A stretch of DNA of 64,000 nucleotides from Polytrichum commune. Taxonomy: Eukaryota > Streptophyta > Polytrichopsida > Polytrichales > Polytrichaceae. The first letter of the stretch is position 1, and every line of letters begins with the position of its first letter. The notes below the pieces were generated by a model. That model searched no databases. It was not told the DNA's origin and saw nothing but the letters and a program-made list of their open reading frames with translations. This document shows, piece by piece, positions 44,150 through 56,755 of the stretch. Position numbers and translations under genes: made by a program. Location of the stretch: assembly GCA_950295325.1 (NCBI GenBank), contig OX485809.1:868001-932000 (forward strand), written 5' to 3'.

Positions 44150-45070
44150 CTAAACTGAACCCAAGAATCTTGATCAAGATGTAATGTGTAGAAACTTCAG
44201 GAAGGTTCAGTGTTGGTAAGCAAAATGACATTGCCATACATGCAATTCAAATGATCAAGATCAACCCACACCAAGAAACCTCTGGTCAACCTGAAACTTA
44301 TGCCATCAAATGCATCACGGATTAACACATGGCAAAATCAGCTTTAGCCCAAAGAGAACTCATGAGCCCCTGAGCTTATGATACAAACAACGAAGGCAAT
44401 TAATCCTGTGTCCAAGAATGCAACCCAAGATTTAGCGCTCAGAAGGTGATTAAATCTACTCACCGGCCAGCTGATCCAGGAAGCTGTGAGACACTGCTAC
44501 ACTATTGCAAACCCACTCACAAAAGGTTAGGTCAAGAACTCAGTGAACCCAAGGGCACTTATGAAGATGCACACCTAACCCCTGACCATAGCTCCAACAT
44601 TTGAGAAACGTCAGGAAGATTCAATGTTGGCTATTCGACATTGCCATAGGTTTGCAATCAATCAAGGATTAACCAACACCAAGAAATCTGGTCAACCCAT
44701 GCTGAACCCAAGAACACTGATCAAGCTGCAAGGGAATGCAGACCTAACCCCTGAATTTCACAACTCCAACATGTAAAAAAATTCAGGAAGATTCAGCATT
44801 CGGAGGCGAATGACATTGCCATACATGCAATGCAATGCAAGTAATCAAGGAGTAATCCACACCGAGAAACCTGGTCAAACTGAGAGTTATACCACTTATA
44901 GGTTAACAGATAGCAACAAACAGTTTAGCCCCAGGAAACACATGGTACACCAAAATGCAAGAACTCGGAAGGTGATGAATTCCACTCACCAGCCAGATCC
45001 AGGAAGCTGTGACACAAGTCCACAATGTAATTCGCTAACGAAAACCACAGCAGGTTCTGATTTTCAATCA
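44150..45070. repeat. Degenerate repeats, about three copies
   Basis: Recurring ordered words are TGAACCCAAGAA(T/C), GATCAAG(A/C)TG, TTCAGGAAG(G/A)TTCAG, GACATTGCCATACATGCAAT, CACACC(A/G)AGAAACC, GGTCAA(C/A), then GAAGGTGAT(T/G)AA(A/T)TCTACTCACC and ATCCAGGAAGCTGTGA. Anchors fall near 44155, 44535 and 44705. The units are unequal in length. Confidence 0.65.
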
Positions 45071-45189
45071 ATATTGAGGGTCCAGAGAAGATCAAACGGT
45101 TTCAGATTGAGCAAATGCACTTGAGCGGCGGCCATGCAGTGTATTGCAATTGTATGGACACAGATTGCCTTAACCCATGTCTCATTCAT

Positions 45190-46060
45190 CCAAATCAATG
45201 ATAGCTATTCATCCATTCCTCTCTATCCATGTTGAGAGTATTTCATCCATAACCTCCGGATTCTGTCCATGAGCATTTCAACCAGCTACTCCAGATTTTA
45301 GCCCATGAGTTTGCCATGTATAGCCCATAAGTGGCTTCAGTTGGTGGTTGAGTAGGTGGATGTCTTGTTGCTAAAATAGCTCGTCCTCATTCTAGATTGT
45401 AAGGTAAAAGGGATGCAAAGTCGATGCATGCAATGTATTGCACTCCGTGGATGGACACACATTGCCATAATCAATCCCTCATTCATCCAAGTGAGGAGGC
45501 CATTTCATCTATGTTTTTCGATCCATATCAAGAGCATTTCATCCATGATCTCCAGATCATGTCCGCAGGCATTTCATGCATGACCTCCGGATTTTGTAAA
45601 TGAGTCAATTGCATATATCCCATAAATAATGACTTGAGTAGGCAAGTGAGAAGTTGGGTGACTTGGTACTAGAACAAATTGTCATCCACTCTCCTCCCTC
45701 CAATTATGTGGTCCTCAACCGGTTGCTCATCCAGGTGTATCATGAAACATTTCATCCATAACCTCCAATTTCTGGTCATGAATAGAACCACTATGAGCAG
45801 GTGCAACAATTTGTCACCCATCATCCTCTTGGCACAAACTGTATTGCTACAAGGTTTAAAGCTGAGCATTCAGTTTCACACTTCATGCAACTTGGATTGC
45901 AAGGTCGATGGGTATGCAATGTCTAGTTGTAACCGGTTATTTATCCAAGTGTAGCATGTTCTTCTATCCATAGTAAGAGCACTTCAACTATAACCTTCAG
46001 TTCTTGTCAACAAGCAGAACAGTTATGCAACTTATGCCCAATAAGGGCTGAGTAAATGGA
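45190..46060. repeat. Degenerate repeats built on a TTTCATCCATAACCTCC phrase
   Basis: The phrase TTTCATCCAT(A/G)A(C/T)CTCC, followed by a GATTTTG/ATTCTG and a GTCCATGAGCA-type block, recurs near 45241, 45537, 45565, 45751 and 45987. ATCCAAGTG and TGCAATGT words also repeat. Old tandem array, no coding value. Confidence 0.6.
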
Positions 46061-47703
46061 TGTCTTGCAACAACTCGTCAACAAGGAGTGGGCTTTAGGG
46101 TTCAGAGTAAATGAAAGTCTTGCGTATCCTAGGAGGTTTTAATATGCAACTTTAGCATCTCGTTTCATAGAACTCGTATTTCAAGGTTGAAGGGATGCAG
46201 AGGCCAGTCCAAAATCAGACACTAGTGCAAGTGAAGCACAAATTCCCACGACTCCCATGTATTTTCCTATCCACACTGGTCGTGATATATCACAGGTTTT
46301 ATGTCCAATAGCCCAATAGACAATTTAAGAGGTGGGTGTCTCACAGGAGTTATCATCAGCTCACCTCTCCCCAATTTTGCAACATATTCAAGTTATATTA
46401 TGCTTTCTGTTATACTTTTTAGATTCCTGCATTCATGCTTCTACAAAGCCCAACCACAATCATGCTTTGACTGTACCAGTAAGAAATTTATTTTCAGGTG
46501 AGATCCTACTCTATTATGTACACAATGCAATCCACCGCCCTCTTGAACACAAACTTCAAGTCTGAACCGGACCCCATGACAGAATCCGACTGGTGGGATC
46601 ATGGTGTCTCTCATAACTTGCTATTTGACTGTCAAGTGGTAGATGGCCGGAGCATGTCTCCATAGATGCACTCAATTCAGAAAGTTTTGAATGCGCACAT
46701 TTGGTAGGTTGCAGAATTTGCTTGGCTGGTTGAAGTATTTAACACAAAACAAACCTTACCTGGAAACAAACCATGGAAAGTGCACTGCAAACATTATGAG
46801 TATCCTCTCATCCTTGATGCTAATATTGTCAAAACTCGCTTGTAGACTCTATGCCATTGCAAGCATGACCTGTCGCCCAACCACCAACAGGGAAGGGGAG
46901 AAAGGAATGGAACAAATAAGGGTCTGGATGTAAAATCAGATAGGAGAACTTGTACAGATAAATATATATAACAATGATACTTCAGAACCACAAGCTGTAA
47001 AGCTCACCATCAAATCCAAACCATTTTGGAGCAGCTTGTGGGCAACCTTCACAACTTGGGACATGCACTCATTCCCCACAAACTACAGGAAGTCAAAAGT
47101 GACTTGCAGTTGTCTCTCAGACATATCTTTATAGTGAGCACAAGCTTGAAATGAACATGGGTGTTGCAAATTGAAGACAGGTCAATAGTTTGAGAGCTGT
47201 TCTTGACAGAAACCACAAACAGGAGTCCAACTCTCCCTGCTATGAGCTGTCTTTGAGAAAGGGACACACCATGCATTCCTTAATATGATCCTGCGGAGAA
47301 ATGCAACAAAGGGTGTGTTCAGGGTAGAAAGGTAACTGCAACAAAAGGATGTAATCTATCTTCATGCTTAGGTTAGGTTTATATAAAAAGGAATAATTCA
47401 AGTGAAATCCACTCCTCTGCAAACAATAGAACATTGAACATCTGCTCATTTGCAGGAAATCGCCTAAAATTCCAAGTACAGTTGAAAAAAAAAAATCTCT
47501 GAAACTCTAAATGCCATGACAAGAATAAGTCTGCTGAGGCTGAGTAACTACATCAATCAAAACTCGTCAATGACATCTATCTTGTCCAGACGACAACTGA
47601 AGTTTAAGGGAGTGTAGTCATGACCATACATCCCTCATTCATTTCTTATTGCCACAAGTCCTTGAAGATGTGAAGGTTTACCTGTTACAGGATATGATAA
47701 GAT

Positions 47704-50700
47704 TCATCCAAAATACAGGCTCATTGCAAATCTAGTGGGGTTGAATCCTGCCAGCACAGCTGCAATTTTGACACAACAACATTGTGAATCAGTTGGATAT
47801 GGTATGAATATGGTGCTAACAAATAGCAAAATAATACTGATGCACAACAGGAAACCCAAAGGTGGGAAAAATATTGTCATCGGAGAACTTACAAAACGGA
47901 AAGAGGATCACCACTAGTCCGATAGGGTACAAGAAGAATGTTGTCCTCTCCAGGAATGGGAGCACTGCAACCCACAAGGACACGCTTAAAGACAATAAAT
48001 TAGACTTTCCACTGAGATCACCAAAATCCTCAATGAAGTGCAAGGACCATGACAAACTAGAAAGAAGTCAAAAGAAATCAGCTGCTCAAAATGGAAGACA
48101 AAAATTACCGTCATATCCCAGAAAATTCAGATAATGGTAGTAGGACAACGCCACAGCATAAAGTATATTTGACAATAATGTTGATAGAAACCCATGTGCG
48201 ATTAGCAGTGGTGATAGGAAGTACTGGATTACTGCATCATAGACAAAACAGGGTAAAATTACTAATAGAATGCTTAAGCATACCAAATGGGAAGTACCAA
48301 GAGATGCAGACACAATATATTGCTCATTGTTCTTGGAAGTTGCTACATAAATACAATACTGAGGACAGATTATGGCACACCAGATTGATATAATAGCATA
48401 ATATACATCCGTATCCTGGTTCACTGAAACCATCAATATTGCAAAGGCCAGCACAACATTGAGCAGAATAATTATCCTACAAATTGACAGAATTCTCCAC
48501 TGATGTGCATCCTTGCAAAGCATGTACTAGTAACTGCAAGTCAGAGATCTCAGGGCTGATTCACAAGGAAGCTTAAGTTAGAGTAGAAAACTTTGGTACC
48601 ATAGAGCACTACAAAGAGTGGAAAGTAAGAATTGCAATGTATGTCAAATGCATATAACCTGTTCAAATACAAAACAGAAGAATATTCAAGTGTCAGTTGG
48701 AAAGTCTGTTGTGGACTGGGCACATCTCATACAAGTCAGATTTTTAAAGCATGACTACCAACCCTTTTATGATGTCTACGTCTACTAAATTACCAGCCAT
48801 AAGAAATGTTTGGAGCTCATTGTTACAATAGAGCCAACTGTATGAGAAATTAGTGACATGAATTCAATTTTGTGCCATACCATTCAACCCGTTGTTCTAC
48901 AACATGTGTATGTACTGCAACCTCTTCCCGAAGATAGTGATTGGACAAAAACCTGCCAGCACCATTCATGATAAACTTCACATCAGGTCTTTATTCTTCA
49001 AGACATTTCCCTATTTCCAGAATGGCAGAGCTTTGATAACAAACAAGTCAATGCAATTTGTCAAACGTAATCCATCCTAGATTTTTGATTCCAAAGACCA
49101 CATCCAAATAGAATCTGAAGTAGGCACTCTTAAGAATAGAGGTGAGTAGGTAAGAGGGCTCACCAGCAGATAGTTGCCAAGGACATGCCAGCCAGTAGAA
49201 AGTGCATGAAGACCACAGATGCCACAGTAAAAGCTGCCTGAGCCACACTACGCCCATACCTGCATGTAGCATCTCCTGGATGTCAGAATCGTATGCAGGA
49301 GTAATACCCCAACAGTTTCAAGACTACCAATAAACCTGCCTGTAGATCACAAATCAGCAACGACATGCACAACTGTCTTACCAGCTGTAACTACAGATGG
49401 CATTGGACCTATCACCAAACATATTGTCAGGTATGTTGTTGAGTTATGATAGTTGTGCATACTTACGTTTACATTTACAATGGCTAACCAAACCTCTGCT
49501 TGCACACAAGATGCAACCAATGGCACTCTACTTGGGGAAGGACCAATGTCAGAAAAGATAGACACATGACTGAACTTCACTATGATACCTCTAATATTTG
49601 CAATCACCCAGAGGCTATAGCACTGTGGCACACAACTCATGTTTTGCACACCTTCAAGATGAACATTCTCCCATGATAGAAACAACGGTAGTAAGTTACA
49701 ACATAAATCTCATTTAAAAGGGCAAAGAGCACAGTACAACTGGCAAGGGAGCAAGGGAATGAAACTCACGCAGCACAAAAAGCAGATGCTGCCACTGCCA
49801 ATAGAAAACTGCAGATGACCACAAATGCTGGATCATCCCTTGCCCACTGGTTTTTGGTCTCTGCTCCCCACAAAGAAACCAAAATAAAATTCATTCTATT
49901 GTGAGGCAGGACATAATTTTCTCCTTGACAGCAAGAAAGCATTCAGAACCCGACTCACTATGCATTGTTGCACCTATGGTTGTGCTGATCATTGGACGTA
50001 GGTATGCCCTGCTATTGGTACTCTACTTACTTCCATGATCAGCACGGCCTATGTTTGATACAGAATGCCAACTACTTGAGAGCAGTGTCTGATTCAACCC
50101 CTGAATCAGCAGTGCGTTTGGCTGATTGAATCAAGCTGGACACAAATCGTACACAAACGATCTAATACATCATCAACAAGTGAGAGCTGACAACTTGTAA
50201 CTTACGTTTATGGTACTTTGTATGTTGGTATCTGCACATGAAAGAAAGAGGATTTTTAGTTTGATACATCAATAAGAATCATTCATCATGAAAATAAACT
50301 CAATCTTCACAGCTGGAGAAAGAATGGAATGATTAGATGCTCTGGAATCCCTGACGAATCTTAGTAAAAGATATACACAAAAGTGGTGCGCAGAACTTAC
50401 ACCACTTTAGGTGAGGTACACAGATGAAACATCTGCCAGAATGTGTATTCCAGGTCCATTTGTTGGTACTGAACACCACAAACAACAATCCTCATCAGGT
50501 GCCACATTGCACACAACAGATCATATGCTTCCAACACCCATACAGCCTGAAAACCATTGCATTTCATGAAATATTCAAATCTCTCCTACATTGCCATGGA
50601 TTCATTGAGGAAAGTGAGAATCCTTGATTAATTGGCTGAATGAAACATATTCTTCAAATCATTGTTTGTCACAAACGCCTCTTTCACAGGAGGCACCTCT

Positions 50701-51606
50701 TTTTCACAAAATTAAAGTTAGTGGAGAAAAAAACACTTGTTCCTTTCATGCTAATCAAGGACTTCAGCTTGAAACTTACGGCATACATTAACCTGATTGT
50801 TGTGGGGGAAGCTATCCTTCTGAATCATCAACATTGCTTATCAATTTAAGAATTATACAGCTCAAAAACAATGTACGATGGACAACGTGGGTAGATGTAG
50901 ATGTGGTGGTGAGGCCGTCGCCCCAACATTCCCAACCGTTCCAAGAATGTTGCTCTGAAAGCGGCGAGGTGGCAGGCATGGTTTTGGACTACTGAGGGGA
51001 ACTAGCTGCATTAGAGTGATTCATATGCACAGGTGCAACGCCCAGGACAGCACAGCATGGGTCCAAGCTAGTGTAGATGCAATTAGAGCATTCACGAGGT
51101 CAAGATACATCACCACCGCCTACGCTCCAGGAGCTGAATTTAACTCAAATCTTCCATTCATTTCATTCAGTGCCAAGAAAGTGACCAAGAAGACTCTGAG
51201 TACATACATATGTATACCTTGGCCATTCCATTGGGAGCAATTGTGATATATTTCATTACAAAGAACACTATATCTTTAATACATATGGACAAGCAACCCC
51301 ACCCCCAGCCCCGTTTACAATTAACAACATAAAAACCATTAAAACAATGAGAGGTAATCTTAAAGCCTATATCAAATAGCCTACAGGTGTCTACATTAGC
51401 TTTGATCTATAATGCCATGCAAATTCTCTTTGAAGCAAATTCATTGGCCATCGTACTTTCTTTTAACTTCCCCCAGACATACATTTCTCTACATGTCATT
51501 GCCCGTTGTTTTCTTTTACCTTAACAATGCGTCGTAGGTACTGAGGAAGAACCGAGTTGTTGCGGTAGCTGGCCGACCCGCGGCCACGATTCACCGTGGG
51601 CAACAT
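47704..51606 (-). CDS. UNC50: UNC50 family Golgi membrane protein
   Basis: Ten minus-strand exons join in phase to 249 residues: 51606-51520, 50468-50401, 50231-50206, 49860-49770, 49259-49164, 48952-48881, 48658-48600, 48231-48109, 47964-47893 and 47759-47704. UNC50 proteins are small Golgi/ER multi-pass proteins; in animals they affect receptor transport, and the plant role is little known. The family pattern is unmistakable: MLPTVNRGRGSASY, RRIVKYQQMDLEYTFWQM, then VYQHTKYHKQTKNQWARDDP, HYLREE, VVEQRVEWLYAFDIHCNSYF, FLSPLLIAHGF, SYYHYLNFLGYD and a C-terminus GFNPTRFAMSLYFG. About five membrane segments lie near 72-91, 100-123, 158-180, 182-200 and 212-240. The third exon is only 26 bp. Introns are 115 bp to about 1.05 kb, all GT-AG. 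Confidence 0.95.
50469..51519 (-). other. UNC50 intron 1
   Basis: The longest UNC50 intron, bordered by GTAAAA after RRIVK and GTTCAG before YQQMD. No element recognised; frames here have no signature. Confidence 0.65.
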
Positions 51607-52241
51607 TGTGAAGAACCTCCTCTCCCTTCCAAACTCCTAACAAAATGGCAATCCTCCTCTGCCCTCTCACAAACCAAGATTCAACAAAAACCCTAATGAA
51701 CTGATCTCTTCCTCCTCCTTCATACCCCCATGCTCACCAAACCCTAACTCTCCAAACTCTCAAAACTCTCGCAGCAAGCGATCCTTGTTCTGCGGCAGCC
51801 AAATTCAGCTCACCACCCTCTCCCCTCGAAGCTCCATACACCATCGCCTCCGCGGTTACTAACCTCCCGCGTCATCAATCTGGCGATCATCAAGCTATTC
51901 TTCTTCTTCTTGTTTCTACTCTTAATCCTTCCGTTCCTACGACTGCAGTTTGTAACATCATCGGTCCGAGAAGGAAATCAAAATTTGCGAAGAATAAGCT
52001 TAAGCTAGCGGGCGGGAATGGATGGTGGAGTGAGAATATCTGTCTAAGTTGCAATCGGAGTGGCAGCAAGCAGGAAATGGGAGGCCTCGGAGGAAGTGTC
52101 TTGGGTCCAAGTTTCGACGTTCAAGCCTTAGGGCAAGTTTTGCGGGTACCCGCCGGGTATTAACCCCGGGCATTCCAAGAGCGGATATCACTGGTTATGG
52201 TTAATAGGTAAGGTAGCGCGCTTAATTTGGTTTACGAACAC
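51607..52241. other. UNC50 promoter and 5' leader region
   Basis: C/T-rich, GC-richer than the DNA further right, with a CTTCTTCTTCTT run near 51900. A minus frame at 52191-52000 has no signature. A GCGGGTACCCGCCGGG palindrome-like stretch lies at about 52141. Confidence 0.4.
51688..51747 (-). promoter_or_regulatory. Two telo-box motifs upstream of UNC50
   Basis: AAACCCTAA occurs at 51688-51696 and again at 51739-51747 on the plus strand, 80-140 bp upstream of the UNC50 ATG, in a C/T-rich leader. Telo-boxes are common near the transcription start of plant housekeeping genes. No TATA box was identified. Confidence 0.45.
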
Positions 52242-52582
52242 CTAAGATAGATGGTTCTACAATGGTTACTATTTCCTAGGATATGAAACATGTGATTAGT
52301 GCAAAATGGTTAGCAAATCCAAATCAAGGACATAGCCATTTTCCTTGACATTGTTGGAGCTCATATGAAATTTTTATTCATTTATCAATGTGAAGATTTT
52401 CATGCTCATAAAAAGGTATATAGGCCTCACCAGTTGTGTTGAATATTGAATTTCAAATGGTTGACATGTTTTGAGCATGTAGTCCAATTCCATTCAAAAC
52501 ACGTGTCTTTTTGGTGTTTGTTTTTGGAGTCACACTTAACCACATATCACTCAAATATAGGTGTATGATGAAGATAAGTAAC
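52242..52582 (+). repeat. Repeat family R1, copy B
   Basis: Plus-oriented and near full length. It has the R1 order: ATGGTTAGCAAATCCAAATC, GAGCTCATATGA, GTTGAATATTGAATTTC, TTTTGAGCATGTAGTCCAAT, CACGTGTCTTTTTGGTG, ACTCAAATATAGGTGTA. Confidence 0.75.
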
Positions 52583-52645
52583 CAAATTAAGCACATTCAC
52601 CTTATATTGAGTAGTGTGTGGTTGGGGGCAGATTAAGGGTAAGGG

Positions 52646-53262
52646 GGTCTTAGATGGACATTTTTTCTCTATGCATTCTTGTAGAATATAAAACACGCAA
52701 TTAATGCGAGATGGTTAACAACTAATTGACATTCGAGTATATTTGGACAAACCACTTGTCTGAACTTAATAAGGGATGTGCACTTGTGGGGACAAAAACA
52801 TCAAGCAATAATGTTTAGCAAAAGCAACAACACAATTATCACAACTTCAAATGTGTGTAGTACATGCTCACCAACCACCACATTTGTGTAGATTTACGAT
52901 CTAGTGTTACGTCATATTGGTGGTTGGAATTGTCCAAAATTCACACATAAATCCAAATATACTCAAATCCAAGTTGAATCCAAGTCGTGTATGTAGCCAC
53001 TTTCCTCATAATTTCTAGAGCTCATATGATAATCCTATTCATTGTCAAAGTGAAGACATCTTTGAATTATTAATAGATCACATAGGCCTCCCCTCCCCCC
53101 CCCCCCCATAATTATGTTGACAATTATGTCCATAATGGTTAATAATGTTGAGCATGTAGTCCAAATCTCTTTTCAACACATATCTTTTCGGGTGTCCATT
53201 TTTTGATTCACACCCAACTTTATTCCACTCAAATATAGGTGTCCATTTAAGATCAAATTATG
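52646..53262 (+). repeat. Repeat family R1, copy C, interrupted
   Basis: It begins with the R1 left end TCTTAGATGGACATTTTTTC and GATGGTTAACAAC. It is then broken by about 240 bp of other sequence (about 52735-52975) and resumes with CACTTTCCTCATAATTTCTAGAGCTC and the rest of R1, ending TATAGGTGTCCATTTAAGAT. The R1 ends are inverted: CTTAGATGGACA at the left, and the right end reversed reads CTTAAATGGACACC. The break may be a nested insertion. A C-run lies at 53095-53107. Confidence 0.65.
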
Positions 53263-53266
53263 CACA

Positions 53267-53560
53267 TAAAAAAGCATGTGTTTTTAAGAGATTGGACTAT
53301 ACGCTCGAAATTTGTTAACCATTCTAGATTTAATACTCAACATCATAATTGGGGGGGGGTCTATATGATCATTAAGAAGAAAGAGAATCTTCACTTTGCT
53401 AATGAATAAGATTCATATGAGCTTAAAATTTTATGAGGAACATGCTTACGAGTGTGATTTGAATTTGCTACCCTCTTGTATGAATCTCGTGTTTCATATC
53501 CTAGGAAAGTGTGTGCCAAGCTAAAATCCTACTTTCTATGCCCACTTGCCTTATCGTGGG
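53267..53560 (-). repeat. Repeat family R1, copy D
   Basis: Minus-oriented. Read reversed it has GAACATGC-region, ATGAATCTTATTCATTAGCAAAG, GATCATATAGACC, GTTGAGTATTAAATC, and GAGCGTATAGTCCAATCTC. It ends directly beside copy C, so the two are head to head. Confidence 0.65.
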
Positions 53561-53751
53561 TCGCACATTGAGGGGAAGTTGAGCTTATTTTCACACTAAA
53601 AACGTTGAGATAATATATGTGGGTGCTTACAAGCCAATACTATTTAACATCAAAGGTCCATATTGTAGGTTATGTTATTTCTAAAAGATTGAGAGTATGG
53701 TGCAAATTTGAAAGACGGCCAAGCTAAAGCAAGGCGTGGGTCCAGTAAGCA

Positions 53752-54125
53752 GGCCTTAAATGGACACTTTCAGTCCCACACCCACTTCTCGTAGGGTATG
53801 AAACAAAAAAATTAATGCAAGATGATCACCAAATCCAAATTGTGCCCACTTCCACTTTCCTCATACTTTTTGGAGCTCATATGAAAATCTAATTCATTGT
53901 CAAAGCAAGCCAGATTCTCTGACTTAATTCACTATAATACATGTCTCCTCAATTATGTTCACTATTTGTGTTTAGAATGGTAAATAAAATATGAGCACAT
54001 AGTCCAATCTCCTTTCAATTTATTTATTTATTTATGGGTGTTCATTCAGAGATCCACACCCAAACATTCACCACTCAAATATAAGTGTACCTTTAAGATG
54101 AGGCATTGAATAGGCACATCTACCT
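53752..54125 (+). repeat. Repeat family R1, copy E
   Basis: Plus-oriented and full length. The left end is CCTTAAATGGACACTTTCAG; then GATGATCACCAAATCCAAAT, GGAGCTCATATGAAAATC, ATGAGCACATAGTCCAATCTC, CACACCCAAACATTCACCAC, and the right end AAGTGTACCTTTAAGATGAG. A (TTTA)n patch lies in the middle. Confidence 0.75.
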
Positions 54126-54244
54126 TATAGAGGATATCCAAGTTTCATAGGCATTTATATTATTGTACAACTTGCCTCTCACATGCTAAGACCTATAATA
54201 AACACATTATCAAAGACTTTTTCCTCATATTTTTGGCTTCATTC

Positions 54245-54423
54245 ATAACATTATTAAGCAATATGCATTCGCTCATGTAGATCCTGAGAATATAACCATG
54301 GGATGCCGCAACCTAGTGCAGATTGAAACTTAAACATCGGTCTTTTTGCACTAGGTTGGGGCATTCCATGGTTATATTCAGGGCCCGCATGAACGTGTGC
54401 ACACTACTTTAATAATGCTATGT
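54245..54423. mobile_element. Fold-back element M4, copy 2 (about 179 bp)
   Basis: Two inverted arms of roughly 75 bp share GAATATAACCATGG and GCAACCTAGTGCA, with terminal ATAACATTATTAA and its mirror. The loop is short. It is the empty counterpart of the element at 19131-19514, which carries a CACTA-like insert in the loop. Confidence 0.8.
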
Positions 54424-55800
54424 TGGAGTTTAGTTTCAAGTTTGATCGTTTTTTGTTGGGAACATGTAAATTGACATAACACTATACAAATCTTGTCAAC
54501 TGCTCCATTATGATAATATTCAGTGACAGTGCTCCACGTGAATCTCACTCGTTTTTCATGTTGAATCTACTTACAAACAAGCATTCTATAAGGTATGCTT
54601 CGAGCACCTTACATCACATATTCCTAGCTCCACCCAACCAGGTCACTCACATGAATAATGTTATGAACTTGGAAAACTAATGCTTTCTAAACTCCAATTT
54701 GTTGGATGGAAATGTTCATAAATGTTCCAAACTCCATTTGTTGGATGAACTCTCATTTATGAACATTGGATGGAAAATAGTGTGCATTTGAACCTAGGAG
54801 AAGGAGGTGGACATATCACAGTGGCATGACAAGTGTAAATGAAGTTGCACACTATTTTTGTGCGTGATGGTCTATATTGTGAGCCACACTATAGGGTTGC
54901 CAGCCGTGCCAAATGACAACATACATATGTCCAAATTATTTACCCATAACAATTGTACTTATTATAAGTAAGTATAAACTTTTGTTCACAACCTCTGGAT
55001 TAATTTATTTACTTTAAGAAAAAACTCCATTTCATGATTTCAAATTTTTTGTTAGAAGAATGTTTGGTGAAATTGATTTCAAAATCTCACAAAAAGGCAA
55101 TTTTCATGGTAGAATTGACAAGGCACAATCTATTATTATTATTATTATTATTATTTGGAATTGTATTGATGAATAAAATTGAATCCAATGACTTGTTTAT
55201 ATTTCAAAGAACCGCCTTAATAACAGGCAAAGGTTTGTTACTTGCTATTTCTAATACCCAAATGCACCACATGGATAAACTGGTGTTCTGCGGGTATTTG
55301 ATTTTGCTATTAACCTCCAATAATGGTTCTTGAAAACATATAACCTCCGGTTATGGTTATTAACCCATTATGGTTTTTGACGGGCAGAAGCAAACAATTT
55401 TTGGTTTAGGTTCTTTGAGAGTTTCTACAATAAAAGAACCTCCAGTCCTAGTTTATTTTTATTTATTAAAAAAAATTCAAGATCCGATAGTTTCCATGAA
55501 AGAACCAATAGTTTTTTAGAAAAAGTTATTTGACTAGGTTTTAATTTTATGAGAAATACAATTACATATCTAGTCCTGTTATTCAAAAATTTGAGGACCA
55601 TGGTTATAAATTTAAAGAATCACCATGTTAACCAGTGGGGTTTGGTACCAATTTTAATACCCATTGAACATTGGTATAGATGTCATTTAAGAGCATCCTC
55701 ACCCACCAACTCTATAAAGATCCAAGCCACTTATAGACCCACCCCCCAAAAAAAAAAAAAAAAAAAAAAAAGTATAAGCTGCTAGAGAGCTACGCTAAAT
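54424..55800. other. AT-rich intergenic with simple repeats
   Basis: Contains an (ATT)n tract at 55131-55156 and a run of 24 A at 55748-55771. A 55034-55333 plus frame spans the ATT tract and has no signature. A phrase with GGTTCTTT/AGAACC words near 55380-55510 resembles 2140-2250 in reverse. Confidence 0.5.
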
Positions 55801-56400
55801 GGGAGCAAGCATGGTCAATTATATAGAAAAAATGTTATAGTATATTTAAAACTATAATTTTCTTGGTGAAACACCTAAAAGTAGTAGCAAAGTGTTGTTT
55901 AAATTGGAGTTTTTTTCATAAAACATCAAGTTGAAATCTTCAAAACTTATCATTCAAAGTATTGCTCAAAAGGTAATGTCTACATCTGGTTTTGGACATA
56001 GATTTCATGACCTTGAATATTTTGAAGTTGGATTTTTTTCTTCTCTTTTCATATTCCTTGAATTTATTATAAACTTGAGAACACCATTACACAAAATTAT
56101 AGAAAAAAACATAAATTCAAAGTATTTTTTATCATGTTTTAAACAATTTTTAGACAATTACATGTTCAATATATCTATTTGCACACTACTTGCACCATCT
56201 TCTAAAATATATAAACCTTTCTTGCAAAAACATTTTTGTCAACATAAATTGCTTGGCTTTCTACATCAATGTGTTTCTCAATTGTTTATGATTTTTCCTT
56301 CACAAACTTCAAAGTCAGTATATAAAGGTTTGAATCACTTTCACTTTAAAACATATGCAAGGTAATGGAGTTGTGTACGTACTTGACCGTGCTTGCGCCC
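55801..56400 (-). mobile_element. MITE-like element M3, copy 2 (600 bp)
   Basis: Inverted relative to copy 1 at 17250-17863. Ends are GGGAGCAAGCATGGTCAA at the left and, reversed, GGGCGCAAGCACGGTCAAGT at the right. AAAT flanks both sides (55797-55800 and 56401-56404). The 144-codon plus frame inside (55931-56365) is AT-driven and has no transposase signature. Confidence 0.75.
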
Positions 56401-56429
56401 AAATCAAACAGAACAATAATTTGGACACA

Positions 56430-56755
56430 TGTATTTGAGTAGTATGTGGATCTATGATTTGGCTACAAAAGGACATGTGCTTAAAAGAGATTGGTCTATG
56501 TGCTCAAAACATGCTAACCATTTTAGGTTCAATAATCAACATGATTTGGGGGATGGACTTATATGACCACTTAATGAGCATAAAAATCTTAACTTTAATA
56601 ATGAACAAGTTATTCATATGACATCCAAAAAATATGAAACAAATGACTACATGCACAATTTAGATTTGTGATCATCTTGCACCGATTGGCATGTTTTAGA
56701 TCCTACAAGAAGTGGGTGCATAGAGAAAAAAAATATCCATCTAAAGCACGTCTAC
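56430..56755 (-). repeat. Repeat family R1, copy F
   Basis: Minus-oriented and full length. Reversed, it opens CTTTAGATGGATATTTTTT and follows the R1 order through TTGGATGTCATATGAATAAC, AAGTGGTCATATAAGTCC, TTTTGAGCACATAGACCAATC to ACTCAAATACATGTGTCC. It abuts the M3 copy. Confidence 0.7.

Larger units (their letters stand above)
44019..47703. other. Intergenic between the PBG1 5' end and the UNC50 3' end
   Basis: No gene is recognised. The left part (44150-45070) and middle part (45190-46060) each hold degenerate tandem repeats, listed separately. The rest, 46100-47700, is unremarkable AT-rich DNA. The PBG1 promoter should lie in the first few hundred bases. Confidence 0.5.

Noticed and set aside
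48086-48523. A 145-codon minus-strand frame that looks like a membrane protein
   Set aside because: Only its last part is UNC50 exon 8 (48231-48109). The rest reads through intron 7, since the true preceding exon (LYAFDIHCNSYF) is at 48658-48600 with matching phases.
55931-56365. 144-codon frame as a transposase of element M3
   Set aside because: It is AT-driven, shows no DDE or zinc-finger signature, and the other M3 copy does not keep it.
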